From Oscillospiraceae bacterium (GTDB lineage Bacteria; Bacillota; Clostridia; Oscillospirales; Oscillospiraceae): a stretch of 11,698 bases of DNA. Shown piece by piece: positions 1 to 6,082 of this stretch (positions within the stretch are counted from its first letter, which is position 1; every line of letters begins with the position of its first letter). Location: contig JAEDIN010000036.1 of assembly GCA_016292445.1 (NCBI GenBank), forward strand, positions 1 to 11,698. Reading direction: 5' to 3'. The notes under the pieces were generated by a model. The model was given only the letters and a program-made list of their open reading frames with translations. It was not told where the DNA came from and did no database searches. A program made the translations under genes and the position numbers.

Positions 1-1067
1 TACTGACGCAGTGCCTCCTTCTGTGCGCTGCTCATGTTCTTGGGAACTGCAACCTTTACGGTGACAAACTGGTCGCCGCGGCCGTTTGCGCGCAGGTACG
101 GAACTCCCTTGCCCTTGAGCCGGAACACCGAGCCGGGCTGTGTGCCCTCGGGTATGTTCAGCTTTACCTTACCGTCAAGCGTGGGGACCTCTATCTCCGA
201 GCCGAGCGCTGCCTGTGCAAAGGAAACCTCCTGCTCGAGCAGTATCGATGCGCCGTCACGCTCAAAGCGTGCATGAGGCTGCACCAGAACGGTGATGAGG
301 AGATCTCCGGCAGGACCGCCGTTTATGCCGGCATTGCCCTGACCGCGCAGCGATATGGTCTGACCGTCGTCAATACCGGCAGGTACGCTGACCGTGACCT
401 TATGCTGACGGCGGACGCTGCCGACGCCGCGGCAGCTCTTGCACGGAGTGTGGATTATCTTACCGCGACCCTTGCATTTGGGACACTGGCCGGTGGACTG
501 CACCATGCCGAAGGGTGTGCGCTGGGTGGTCTTGACAGAGCCCGTGCCCTTACAATCGGGGCAGACCTCGGCGGTCGTGCCCTCGGCGCAGCCCGTGCCC
601 TTACAATCGGGGCACTGCTCGACCTTGGCAACAAAGACCTCTTTCTTTACGCCGAAGGCCGCCTCCTCGAACTTGATGTTTACGGTGGCACGCAGATTAT
701 CGCCCTTGCGCGGTGCGTTGGGGTTTCTGCCACCGCCGCCAAAGCCGCCGAAGCCACTGAAGATATCGCCGAAGATATCGCCAAAACCACCGAAGCCCTC
801 GAAGCCGCCGAAACCGCCACCGCCAAAGCCCTGATTGGGGTCAAATGCGGCATGGCCGAACTGGTCGTACTTTGCACGCTTATCGGAATCGCTCAGCACC
901 TCATATGCCTCGTTTATCTCCTTAAAGCGAGCCTCGCACTCCTTGTCGCCGGGATGCAGGTCAGGGTGATTTTCCTTGGCAAGCTTTCTGTATGCTTTTT
1001 TAAGCTCATCCTCCGATGCGCCCTTACTGACGCCGAGGACCTCATAATAATCTCTTTTTTCTGCCAT
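1..1067 (-). CDS. dnaJ: Molecular chaperone DnaJ (Hsp40), C-terminus cut by window edge
   Basis: DnaJ delivers unfolded clients to DnaK and stimulates its ATPase in the cytoplasm. The frame reads from an ATG at 1067 to the left edge without a stop (355 whole codons), so about the last 20-30 residues are missing. In order: J domain (about 1-70) with the HPD motif at residues 34-36; a Gly/Phe-rich linker (about 75-113) containing two successive DIF motifs (GDIFGDIF); four CxxCxGxG zinc-binding repeats (about 152-216: CPDCKGTG, CPDCKGTG, CPKCKGRG, CKSCRGVG); then the substrate-binding C-terminal domain. This is a full type I DnaJ. A GAGGT ribosome binding site lies 7-8 bases before the start. 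It is the last visible gene of the hrcA-grpE-dnaK-dnaJ operon, separated from dnaK by a strong hairpin. Two zinc repeats share an identical 25-base stretch (539-563 and 590-614). Confidence 0.97.
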   Translation of the reverse strand, partial: MAEKRDYYEVLGVSKGASEDELKKAYRKLAKENHPDLHPGDKECEARFKEINEAYEVLSDSDKRAKYDQFGHAAFDPNQGFGGGGFGGFEGFGGFGDIFGDIFSGFGGFGGGGRNPNAPRKGDNLRATVNIKFEEAAFGVKKEVFVAKVEQCPDCKGTGCAEGTTAEVCPDCKGTGSVKTTQRTPFGMVQSTGQCPKCKGRGKIIHTPCKSCRGVGSVRRQHKVTVSVPAGIDDGQTISLRGQGNAGINGGPAGDLLITVLVQPHARFERDGASILLEQEVSFAQAALGSEIEVPTLDGKVKLNIPEGTQPGSVFRLKGKGVPYLRANGRGDQFVTVKVAVPKNMSSAQKEALRQ

Positions 1068-1080
1068 AAATCTACCTCAA

Positions 1081-1108
1081 ATGTGGGCGTACCGGAGTAC
1101 GCCCACAT
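1081..1108 (-). other. Intercistronic hairpin between dnaK and dnaJ, UNCG-type loop
   Basis: A perfect 12-bp inverted repeat (ATGTGGGCGTAC and its complement) encloses four bases. On the mRNA strand the loop is UCCG closed by a C-G pair, which is a member of the very stable UNCG tetraloop class. It is not followed by a T-run, so it is a poor intrinsic terminator, and it ends just before the dnaJ ribosome binding site without sequestering it. The likely roles, by inference, are an mRNA processing or 3'-stability element, or a partial attenuator setting the DnaK:DnaJ ratio. Confidence 0.7.
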
Positions 1109-1123
1109 CTTAATTTGCGATAA

Positions 1124-2974
1124 TTACTTGTTGTCATCATCGACTACGGTGTAGTCGGCATCGTAGTAATCCTGACCGTTGCCGCAGTCATTGCCGCAAT
1201 TGGGGTCGCAGCCCTGTGCATTGGGGTCGAAGCCTGCGCCGCCCTGAGCAGCCTGAGCAGCCTCGTAGAGCTTGCCGAACACATCGGTCAGCTCCTTGGT
1301 GGCCTGCTTGATGCTCTCGGTGTCGGTGCCGGTGAGCGCGGTCTTAAGTGCCTGCAGCTTGGACTCGATCTCGCCCTTGACCTCAGCGGGAACCTTGTCG
1401 CCCATATCCTCGAGGGTCTTCTCGGTCTGGTATACGATCTGGTCGCCCTGGTTGCGGACATCGATCTCTTCCTTGCGCTTTGCATCCTCTGCCGCGAACA
1501 TCTCAGCCTCCTTAACGGCCTTGTCGATGTCTTCCTTGGTCATGTTGGTCGAGGAGGTGATGGTGATGTGCTGCTCCTTGCCGGTGCCGAGGTCCTTAGC
1601 GGAAACATTTACTATACCGTTTGCGTCGATATCGAAGGTGACCTCAATCTGAGGAACACCGCGGCGTGCCGGTGCGATACCGTCAAGGTTGAAGCGGCCG
1701 AGGCTCTTGTTGTACTGAGCCATCTCACGCTCACCCTGAAGAACATTGATCTCAACTGCGGTCTGGTTATCTGCTGCGGTGGAGAAGATCTGGCTCTTCT
1801 TGGTGGGGATGGTGGTATTGCGCTCGATGAGCTTGGTGCATACGCCGCCGAGAGTCTCAATACCGAGGGACAGCGGGGTTACATCCAGAAGCAGAACGCC
1901 CTTTACATCGCCGGCGAGAACGCCGCCCTGAATTGCAGCGCCGATTGCGACACATTCATCGGGGTTGATGCCCTTGAAGCCTTCCTTGCCGGTGAGGGTC
2001 TTGACCATTTCCTGAACTGCGGGGATACGGGATGAACCGCCGACCATGAGAACCTTGGAAATGTCGCTTGCCGACAGTCCGGAGTCGGACAGAGCCTGCT
2101 TTACGGGACCCATGGTCTTCTCGACGAGGTGGTGGGTCAGCTCGTTGAACTTTGCACGGGTCAGAGTTACATCAAGGTGCTTGGGGCCGGTTGCGTCAGC
2201 AGTGATGTAAGGCAGGTTAATGTTGGAGGTGGTCACGCCGGACAGCTCGATCTTTGCCTTTTCCGCTGCCTCACGCAGACGCTGCATTGCGACCTTATCG
2301 CCGGACAGGTCGATGCCCTCTGCCTTCTTGAACTCATCAACAAGGTACTTGGTGATGCAGGCGTCAAAGTCATCGCCGCCGAGGCGGTTGTTGCCTGCGG
2401 TTGCCAGAACCTCGATAACACCGTCACCGATTTCGAGCACGGAGACATCGAAGGTGCCGCCGCCGAGGTCGTAGACCATGATCTTCTGGTCGGTTTCCTT
2501 ATCCAGACCGTAAGCAAGTGCTGCTGCGGTAGGCTCGTTGATGATACGCTTTACATCGAGGCCTGCGATCTTGCCTGCGTCCTTTGTTGCCTGACGCTGT
2601 GCGTCGGTGAAGTATGCAGGAACGGTGATGACCGCTTCGGTGACGGTCTGGCCGAGGTAGCTCTCTGCATCTGCCTTCAGCTTCTGAAGGATCATTGCGG
2701 AGATCTCCTGCGGAGTGAAGTTTTTATTGTCAATAGTGACCTTGTGGGAGGTACCCATCTCACGCTTTATCGAGGAGATGGTGCGGTCGGGGTTAGTGAT
2801 GGCCTGACGCTTTGCGACCTGGCCTACCATGCGCTCGCCTGTCTTTGCAAATGCTACGACTGACGGTGTGGTGCGTGAACCCTCTGCGTTTGCAATTACG
2901 ACAGCCTCGCCGCCTTCCATAACGGCAACACAGCTGTTAGTTGTACCGAGGTCAATACCTATAATCTTTCCCAT
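1124..2974 (-). CDS. dnaK: Molecular chaperone DnaK (Hsp70)
   Basis: ATP-driven Hsp70 chaperone, 616 residues, close to the usual length for Gram-positive DnaK (about 610). Visible signatures: phosphate-1 loop GIDLGTTNS (6-14), connect-1 region INEPTAAALAYG (145-156), phosphate-2 motif DLGGGTFDVS (169-178), adenosine motif MVGGSSRIP (310-318), interdomain linker LLLDVTPLSLG (361-371), the beta substrate-binding domain (about 380-500) and a helical lid. The start is an ATG with an AGGAGG ribosome binding site (TAATAGGAGGAAAAAACA before it). The tail ends in an acidic DYTVVDDDNK, as in other Firmicutes, but just before it three cysteines are spaced C-x3-C-x3-C (589, 593, 597). It lies 53 bases after grpE and before dnaJ, and is regulated from the CIRCE-controlled hrcA promoter. 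Identification is certain; only the cysteine tail is unexplained. Confidence 0.99.
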   Translation of the reverse strand: MGKIIGIDLGTTNSCVAVMEGGEAVVIANAEGSRTTPSVVAFAKTGERMVGQVAKRQAITNPDRTISSIKREMGTSHKVTIDNKNFTPQEISAMILQKLKADAESYLGQTVTEAVITVPAYFTDAQRQATKDAGKIAGLDVKRIINEPTAAALAYGLDKETDQKIMVYDLGGGTFDVSVLEIGDGVIEVLATAGNNRLGGDDFDACITKYLVDEFKKAEGIDLSGDKVAMQRLREAAEKAKIELSGVTTSNINLPYITADATGPKHLDVTLTRAKFNELTHHLVEKTMGPVKQALSDSGLSASDISKVLMVGGSSRIPAVQEMVKTLTGKEGFKGINPDECVAIGAAIQGGVLAGDVKGVLLLDVTPLSLGIETLGGVCTKLIERNTTIPTKKSQIFSTAADNQTAVEINVLQGEREMAQYNKSLGRFNLDGIAPARRGVPQIEVTFDIDANGIVNVSAKDLGTGKEQHITITSSTNMTKEDIDKAVKEAEMFAAEDAKRKEEIDVRNQGDQIVYQTEKTLEDMGDKVPAEVKGEIESKLQALKTALTGTDTESIKQATKELTDVFGKLYEAAQAAQGGAGFDPNAQGCDPNCGNDCGNGQDYYDADYTVVDDDNK

Positions 2975-3027
2975 TGTTTTTTCCTCCTATTAAAAAGTGA
3001 AATTACTATACAAATTAAATCTATAAA

Positions 3028-3597
3028 TCAGTTTGCAACCTTGACCATCGCAAAACGGATTATCTTGTCATTGAGCTTAAAGCCCTTTTGGAAAACCTCG
3101 ACGACTTCGTTTTCGCCGAAGCTTTCGTCCTCAATATGCATCACCGCATTGTGGAGCGTGGGGTCAAATTTCTGACCGGCGGCCTCTATCTCGGTGACGC
3201 CCAGCTTCTCCATCGTGGTGTTAAACTGGGTCATTATCATCTCAACGCCCTTGCGGTAGGCTTCGTCCGCCGTTGCCTGCTTGAGCGCTCTTTCAAGATT
3301 ATCATAAACCGGCAGGAACTTGAGCAGCGTATCGGCTTTGATGTCGTTATACAGCGACTCGCGCTCTTTCTGACTGCGCTTGCGGAAATTATCGTACTCG
3401 GCGGCAAGCCTGAGGTACTTTTCCTTTTCCTCGTTTATGAGCTTCTCTGCCGTTTCTCTTATTTCGGCTTCTTTTTTGGATTCCTTTTTGGCTTCCTTTT
3501 TAGGCTTCTTTTCCTTTGGGGTCTCCGCCTTGGCTTCTTCTTCGGTCTTTTCTTCCTTTAGCTCTTCTGCGGAAGTTTCTTTCTTCTCAGTGCTCAT
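3028..3597 (-). CDS. grpE: Nucleotide exchange factor GrpE
   Basis: GrpE is the dimeric factor that releases ADP from DnaK and so resets the Hsp70 cycle. The 189 residues are of usual length. Residues 1-45 are almost entirely Lys and Glu, an expected disordered leader; about 45-95 is a long coiled-coil helix containing EYDNFRKRSQKE (67-78); the C-terminal beta domain carries the family signature GQKFDPTLHNAV (141-152) and ends with KGFKLNDKIIRFAMVKVAN. The ATG at 3597 lies inside the last codons of hrcA, giving an 11-base overlap. With only a distant GGGAG upstream, translation is probably coupled to hrcA. dnaK follows after 53 bases. Confidence 0.98.
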   Translation of the reverse strand: MSTEKKETSAEELKEEKTEEEAKAETPKEKKPKKEAKKESKKEAEIRETAEKLINEEKEKYLRLAAEYDNFRKRSQKERESLYNDIKADTLLKFLPVYDNLERALKQATADEAYRKGVEMIMTQFNTTMEKLGVTEIEAAGQKFDPTLHNAVMHIEDESFGENEVVEVFQKGFKLNDKIIRFAMVKVAN

Positions 3598-4684
3598 CTA
3601 TAATGTCATCTCCCTTGATTATCAGTTTGTTGTGCATACCGGAGGGCGGTGCGGCACCGCCGCCGAGCCGCCTTGAAAGGCCTGCCGCAAGAAAGCTCAG
3701 CTTCGCGGCAACGGTTGAATAATCCATTCTTGTCGGTCCGACTACTCCGATAAGTCCCTTGGTGTTGTCGCCCATATCATAGCTTGCGATGACCACGCTG
3801 GAGTCCTTAAGCTCCTCGGCGACATTCTCGGGTCCTATCAGCACCCTTACCTCGGAATCGCCCTCAAGCATCTCCTCGGCAGGTCCGGAAAGCACATGGC
3901 CGCCCTCGGCAAGGTAATTCATGAGCTTGTGCGCCTTATCCGGGTCGCGGTACTCGGGCTGGCTGAGCAGTCGGTTCTCGCCGGTGACATATGTCTCGAC
4001 CTCATGCTGGCTCGAAAGCGTTTCGATAACAAACGAGGCTATCACGGAGGTAAGCCCCATCGTATCGTCCGCCGCTCTCTCCGTTGAGGAGATGAGAATC
4101 GGCGTTATCCTGTCGTTTTTTATGTTGGTGAAATTCGCGTTAAACAAAGCCGAAAGCTTGTTTATCATGCCCTGATCCACCGAAACGGGCAGATGGACCA
4201 ATTTATTCTTAACTGTATTGTTGCTCAGCATCACAACGATTATGAATGTGTTTGCATCAATATAGATAAGGTCGAAGCGCGTGATGACCGCCGGTGCGTA
4301 GGTCGCAAGGGCAAGTGCCGGATAATCGGTGAGCTGGGAGGCAATTTTGCCCACATCGCTCATCATGCTGTCGAGCTGGGTCATCTTGTCGTTGAGCCTG
4401 CGGTTGATTTCCTCGGTCTCCTCAAGAGAAAGCTTCTGCTTTTCCATCAGCTCGTTTACATACATCCTGTAACCGGCGGGAGTGGGGATTCTGCCTGCCG
4501 AGGTGTGTGGCTGCTCGAGGTAGCCCATCTCGGTAAGCTCTGCCAGCTCATTGCGTATCGTTGCCGAGGAGCAGCCGAGATCCGCAAGCTTCGCTATCGC
4601 CTTGCTTCCGACAGGCTCTGCCTTTTTGATGTACTCGTCAACAAGGGCGGCAAGTATTTTCTTTTTCCTCTCGCTGATGCCCAT
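3587..4684 (-). CDS. hrcA: Heat-inducible transcription repressor HrcA
   Basis: HrcA binds CIRCE elements and represses class I heat-shock genes; in studied Firmicutes its activity depends on GroEL. With the ATG at 4684 the protein is 365 residues, near the family norm (about 340-350). The N-terminus MGISERKKKILAALVDEYIK begins the winged helix-turn-helix, with the recognition region SSATIRNEL (39-47) and the wing-side motif TSAGRIPT (61-68); the rest is the dimerization/GAF-like domain. The same frame is open further upstream to a TTG at 4774, but that TTG is the -35 hexamer itself and the intervening codons are the promoter and CIRCE, so the longer reading cannot be right. The chosen start has an AAAGGAA ribosome binding site about 8 bases upstream. 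It is the first gene of the operon and therefore autoregulated. It overlaps grpE by 11 bases. Confidence 0.97.
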   Translation of the reverse strand: MGISERKKKILAALVDEYIKKAEPVGSKAIAKLADLGCSSATIRNELAELTEMGYLEQPHTSAGRIPTPAGYRMYVNELMEKQKLSLEETEEINRRLNDKMTQLDSMMSDVGKIASQLTDYPALALATYAPAVITRFDLIYIDANTFIIVVMLSNNTVKNKLVHLPVSVDQGMINKLSALFNANFTNIKNDRITPILISSTERAADDTMGLTSVIASFVIETLSSQHEVETYVTGENRLLSQPEYRDPDKAHKLMNYLAEGGHVLSGPAEEMLEGDSEVRVLIGPENVAEELKDSSVVIASYDMGDNTKGLIGVVGPTRMDYSTVAAKLSFLAAGLSRRLGGGAAPPSGMHNKLIIKGDDIIDEH

Positions 4685-4697
4685 TACGCTTTTCCTT

Positions 4698-4706
4698 TTA
4701 GCACTC
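4698..4706. promoter_or_regulatory. Extra CIRCE half-site beside the hrcA ribosome binding site
   Basis: TTAGCACTC, an exact consensus CIRCE arm, lies 23 bp (about two helical turns) from the left arm of the CIRCE at 4721-4747. On the mRNA strand it reads GAGTGCTAA immediately followed by the AAGGAAA ribosome binding site of hrcA. It is the exact complement of the TTAGCACTC arm at 4739-4747, giving a second inverted repeat with a 32-base spacer. Confidence 0.75.
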
Positions 4707-4720
4707 GATTTTTCGCTTTG

Positions 4721-4747
4721 CTGGCACTCTCTTTGTTCGAGTGCTAA
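4721..4747 (-). promoter_or_regulatory. CIRCE operator (HrcA binding site)
   Basis: On the transcribed sense strand this reads TTAGCACTC-N9-GAGTGCCAG. The first arm is consensus; the second matches 7 of 9 of GAGTGCTAA. The spacer is exactly 9 bases as in the canonical element. It starts within the last two bases of the -10 hexamer and covers the predicted transcription start, which fits steric repression by HrcA. Confidence 0.95.
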
Positions 4748-4774
4748 TATACCACTATTTTTTGCACTTGTCAA
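4746..4774 (-). promoter_or_regulatory. Sigma-A promoter of the hrcA-grpE-dnaK-dnaJ operon
   Basis: A perfect TTGACA -35 (4769-4774) is separated by 17 bases from TATATT (4746-4751). The predicted start is near 4739-4740, inside CIRCE, giving a leader of about 55 bases to the hrcA ATG. Both hexamer quality and operator overlap make this a confident call. Confidence 0.92.
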
Positions 4775-4782
4775 GGCTTTTA

Positions 4783-4812
4783 TTCAAAAATTTGCGCAAA
4801 TATTTATATAAT
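4783..4812 (+). promoter_or_regulatory. Possible plus-strand promoter divergent from hrcA
   Basis: TTCAAA (4783-4788, 4 of 6 matches) and a perfect TATAAT (4807-4812) are 18 bases apart. The AT-rich setting makes chance occurrence quite possible. Its interest is that a good plus-strand terminator lies at 5076-5107 with no protein gene between. Confidence 0.3.
4790..4801. promoter_or_regulatory. 12-bp palindrome upstream of the hrcA promoter
   Basis: ATTTGCGCAAAT is a perfect palindrome whose centre lies about 57 bases upstream of the predicted hrcA start, a place where activators often bind. It also falls inside the spacer of the candidate opposing promoter at 4783-4812. No regulator is assigned. 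Confidence 0.3.
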
Positions 4813-4824
4813 TTTTATCGCGAA

Positions 4825-4858
4825 AGTTAAGACCTGTCCAATTGGACAGGTCTTAACT
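4825..4858. repeat. Perfect 34-bp palindrome
   Basis: AGTTAAGACCTGTCCAA is followed directly by its exact reverse complement. There is no spacer, so in RNA the central AATT would form the loop. No T-run follows on either strand, so it is not a typical terminator. It lies 51 bp upstream of the hrcA -35 hexamer. Confidence 0.85.
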
Positions 4859-4860
4859 CA

Positions 4861-4894
4861 GCGTGTCAAAAAAGTCGCCGACTTTTTTGCACGC
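4861..4894. terminator. Terminator-like inverted repeat with A-run and T-run arms
   Basis: GCGTG-t-CAAAAAAGTCG pairs with CGACTTTTTTG-CACGC, with one bulged base. The six A and six T inside the arms give a T-run in both directions, as in bidirectional terminators. Reading leftward it would end transcription from the glycosyltransferase before the hrcA promoter. The GC core is short, so terminator strength is uncertain. Confidence 0.45.
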
Positions 4895-4908
4895 TTCAAA
4901 AACGCCAC

Positions 4909-4940
4909 ATTTTTCGTGAAAACCGCTTTTCACGAAAAAT
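4909..4940. repeat. Perfect 14-bp inverted repeat, 4-base loop
   Basis: ATTTTTCGTGAAAA and its exact complement flank CCGC. The outer part of the stem is a run of A/T pairs, giving terminator-like ends in both directions. It is the third in the series of hairpins in this gap. Confidence 0.75.
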
Positions 4941-5015
4941 CTCGCTATGCTCGTCAAAAAGGCTGATAATTCAGCCGTTTTTGATGGCTGTTTATCCGAT
5001 TTGAGCGGGCGAGAT
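4939..5015. repeat. Nested inverted repeats forming a long folded element
   Basis: An outer helix ATCTCGC (4939-4945) pairs with GCGAGAT (5009-5015) and continues through a small internal loop as GCTC (4949-4952) with GAGC (5003-5006). Inside sits a further hairpin, TCAAAAAGGCTGA (4954-4966) with TCAGCCgTTTTTGA (4971-4984), having one bulged G and a TAAT loop. This nested arrangement is not explained by simple termination. Confidence 0.5.
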
Positions 5016-5075
5016 CTGCTGCTGCATTGCGTTTTTCTTCATGCCTTAGCTTTAAGCTGGTTCTTTGACAGTCTC

Positions 5076-5107
5076 AACCGGGAACACTCACAGTATTCTC
5101 GGTTTTT
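5076..5107 (+). terminator. Plus-strand intrinsic terminator
   Basis: AACCGGGAACACT and AGTATTCTCGGTT form a 13-position stem with one C-A mismatch and one G-U pair, loop CAC, followed by five T in a row (5103-5107, partly the stem end). On the minus strand the same stem is not followed by a T-run, so the polarity is plus. It ends two bases before the stop codon of the opposing glycosyltransferase gene. Confidence 0.6.
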
Positions 5108-5108
5108 G

Positions 5109-6062
5109 TCATTTATCGTAGGTTCGCTCTGAAATTATGTACCGCGGTCTGCCCTTGGTTTCAAGGTATATCTTGCCGATATACTCGCCGATTATGCCGA
5201 GGCAGATAAGCTGCACCCCGCCGACAAAGCAGACTATGCAGGTGGTGCTCGCCCAGCCGGCGACCGTGTCGCCGCAAAGGGCGGAGATTATCGCCCAGAT
5301 AACGCCGATGAAGCTTAAAAGCGCAACGAACACGCCGAAGCCGGTTATCAGCCTGAGCGGCTTAACGGAAAGGCTCGTTATGCCGTCTGCGGCAAGGGAG
5401 AGCATCTTGCTGAGAGGATATTTGCTTTTGCCTGCAAGCCGCTCGCATCTTGCGTATTCCACGCAGGTACTCTTAAAGCCCACCAGCGGCACCATGCCGC
5501 GCAGAAAGAGGTTTACCTCCTTGAAGCTTGCAAGCTCCCTGAGTACCCTCGAGGACACAAGCCGATAGTCGGCGTGATTATACACCACCTCGGCACCCAT
5601 CGCCGACAGCAGCTTATAAAAGCCCTGCGCCGTTGTGCGCTTAAAAAAGCTGTCGGTCTCACGGGAGGAGCGAACTCCGTAAACGACCTCGCAGCCGCCG
5701 AGATACTCGGCGATCATCTTGTCCATAGCGTCAATGTCATCCTGCCCGTCGCAGTCGATGGAAATACTGATATCGCAGCGGTCCTTTGCCTCCATAAGCC
5801 CTGCCAGCAGCGCATTTTGATGACCGCGGTTGCGGCTCTGGCTAATGCCGATGAAATGCTCGTCCTCTGCGGCGAGCTTTGAAATTATGTCCCAAGTGCC
5901 GTCGGTCGAACCGTCGTTTACAAACATAACGCGGCTATCGCCGGATATAAGGCCGTCGGACATGAGCTGCTTCAGCTTGTTTAAAAACATCGGCGCCGTT
6001 ATCGGCAGCACCTCCTGCTCGTTGTAGCAGGGGATAACGATGTAGAGAATTGGCTTTTCCAC
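5109..6062 (-). CDS. GtrB/DPM1-like family 2 glycosyltransferase, membrane-anchored
   Basis: A 317-residue GT-A glycosyltransferase of the kind that moves a sugar from a nucleotide donor to polyprenyl phosphate on the inner membrane face (GtrB, CsbB and YkoT are relatives by layout). Visible: N-terminal strand YIVIPCYNEQEVL (7-19), nucleotide-binding VNDGSTDGT (48-56), the metal-site region SIDCDGQDD (101-109), and the family stretch AGKSKYPLSKMLSLAADGIT (210-229). Two C-terminal transmembrane segments follow (about 240-262 and 272-296), then the conserved ETKGRPRYIISERT end. The start is a GTG with GGAGGT five bases upstream. It follows the thioesterase gene by 20 bases and shares its promoter. 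The sugar and final acceptor cannot be told; no partner flippase or transferase is visible here, so wall teichoic acid, lipoteichoic acid or polysaccharide decoration all remain open. Confidence 0.88.
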   Translation of the reverse strand: MEKPILYIVIPCYNEQEVLPITAPMFLNKLKQLMSDGLISGDSRVMFVNDGSTDGTWDIISKLAAEDEHFIGISQSRNRGHQNALLAGLMEAKDRCDISISIDCDGQDDIDAMDKMIAEYLGGCEVVYGVRSSRETDSFFKRTTAQGFYKLLSAMGAEVVYNHADYRLVSSRVLRELASFKEVNLFLRGMVPLVGFKSTCVEYARCERLAGKSKYPLSKMLSLAADGITSLSVKPLRLITGFGVFVALLSFIGVIWAIISALCGDTVAGWASTTCIVCFVGGVQLICLGIIGEYIGKIYLETKGRPRYIISERTYDK

Positions 6063-6082
6063 CGCTTACCTCCGTTTATCGC

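Larger units (their letters stand above)
4819..5107 (+). ncRNA. Candidate structured RNA in the hrcA-glycosyltransferase gap
   Basis: This 334-base gap (4775-5108) holds no credible protein gene. It contains five successive inverted repeats (4825-4858, 4861-4894, 4909-4940, 4939-5015 and 5076-5104), preceded by a possible -10 and -35 and closed by a plus-strand intrinsic terminator. That layout is what an independent RNA of about 290 bases would look like. Equally possible is a pile of terminators and dispersed palindromic repeats between two leftward transcription units. I do not recognise a known RNA family. Confidence 0.25.

Noticed and set aside
273..1154. A 293-codon plus-strand open frame opposite dnaJ
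   Set aside because: dnaJ is unmistakable on the other strand; the antisense translation is Ala/Leu-rich with no domain and results from the GC-rich third positions.
2129..2863. A 244-codon plus-strand open frame opposite dnaK
   Set aside because: Antisense shadow of highly conserved DnaK sequence; no ribosome binding site and no recognisable family.
3400..3597. Low-complexity Lys/Glu run as a possible frameshifted or foreign segment
   Set aside because: A charged disordered N-terminus is normal for GrpE and the frame is continuous into the conserved domain.
4947..5132. A 61-codon plus-strand frame in the hairpin-rich gap
   Set aside because: No ribosome binding site, it runs through a hairpin series and the terminator, and it overlaps the end of the glycosyltransferase gene.
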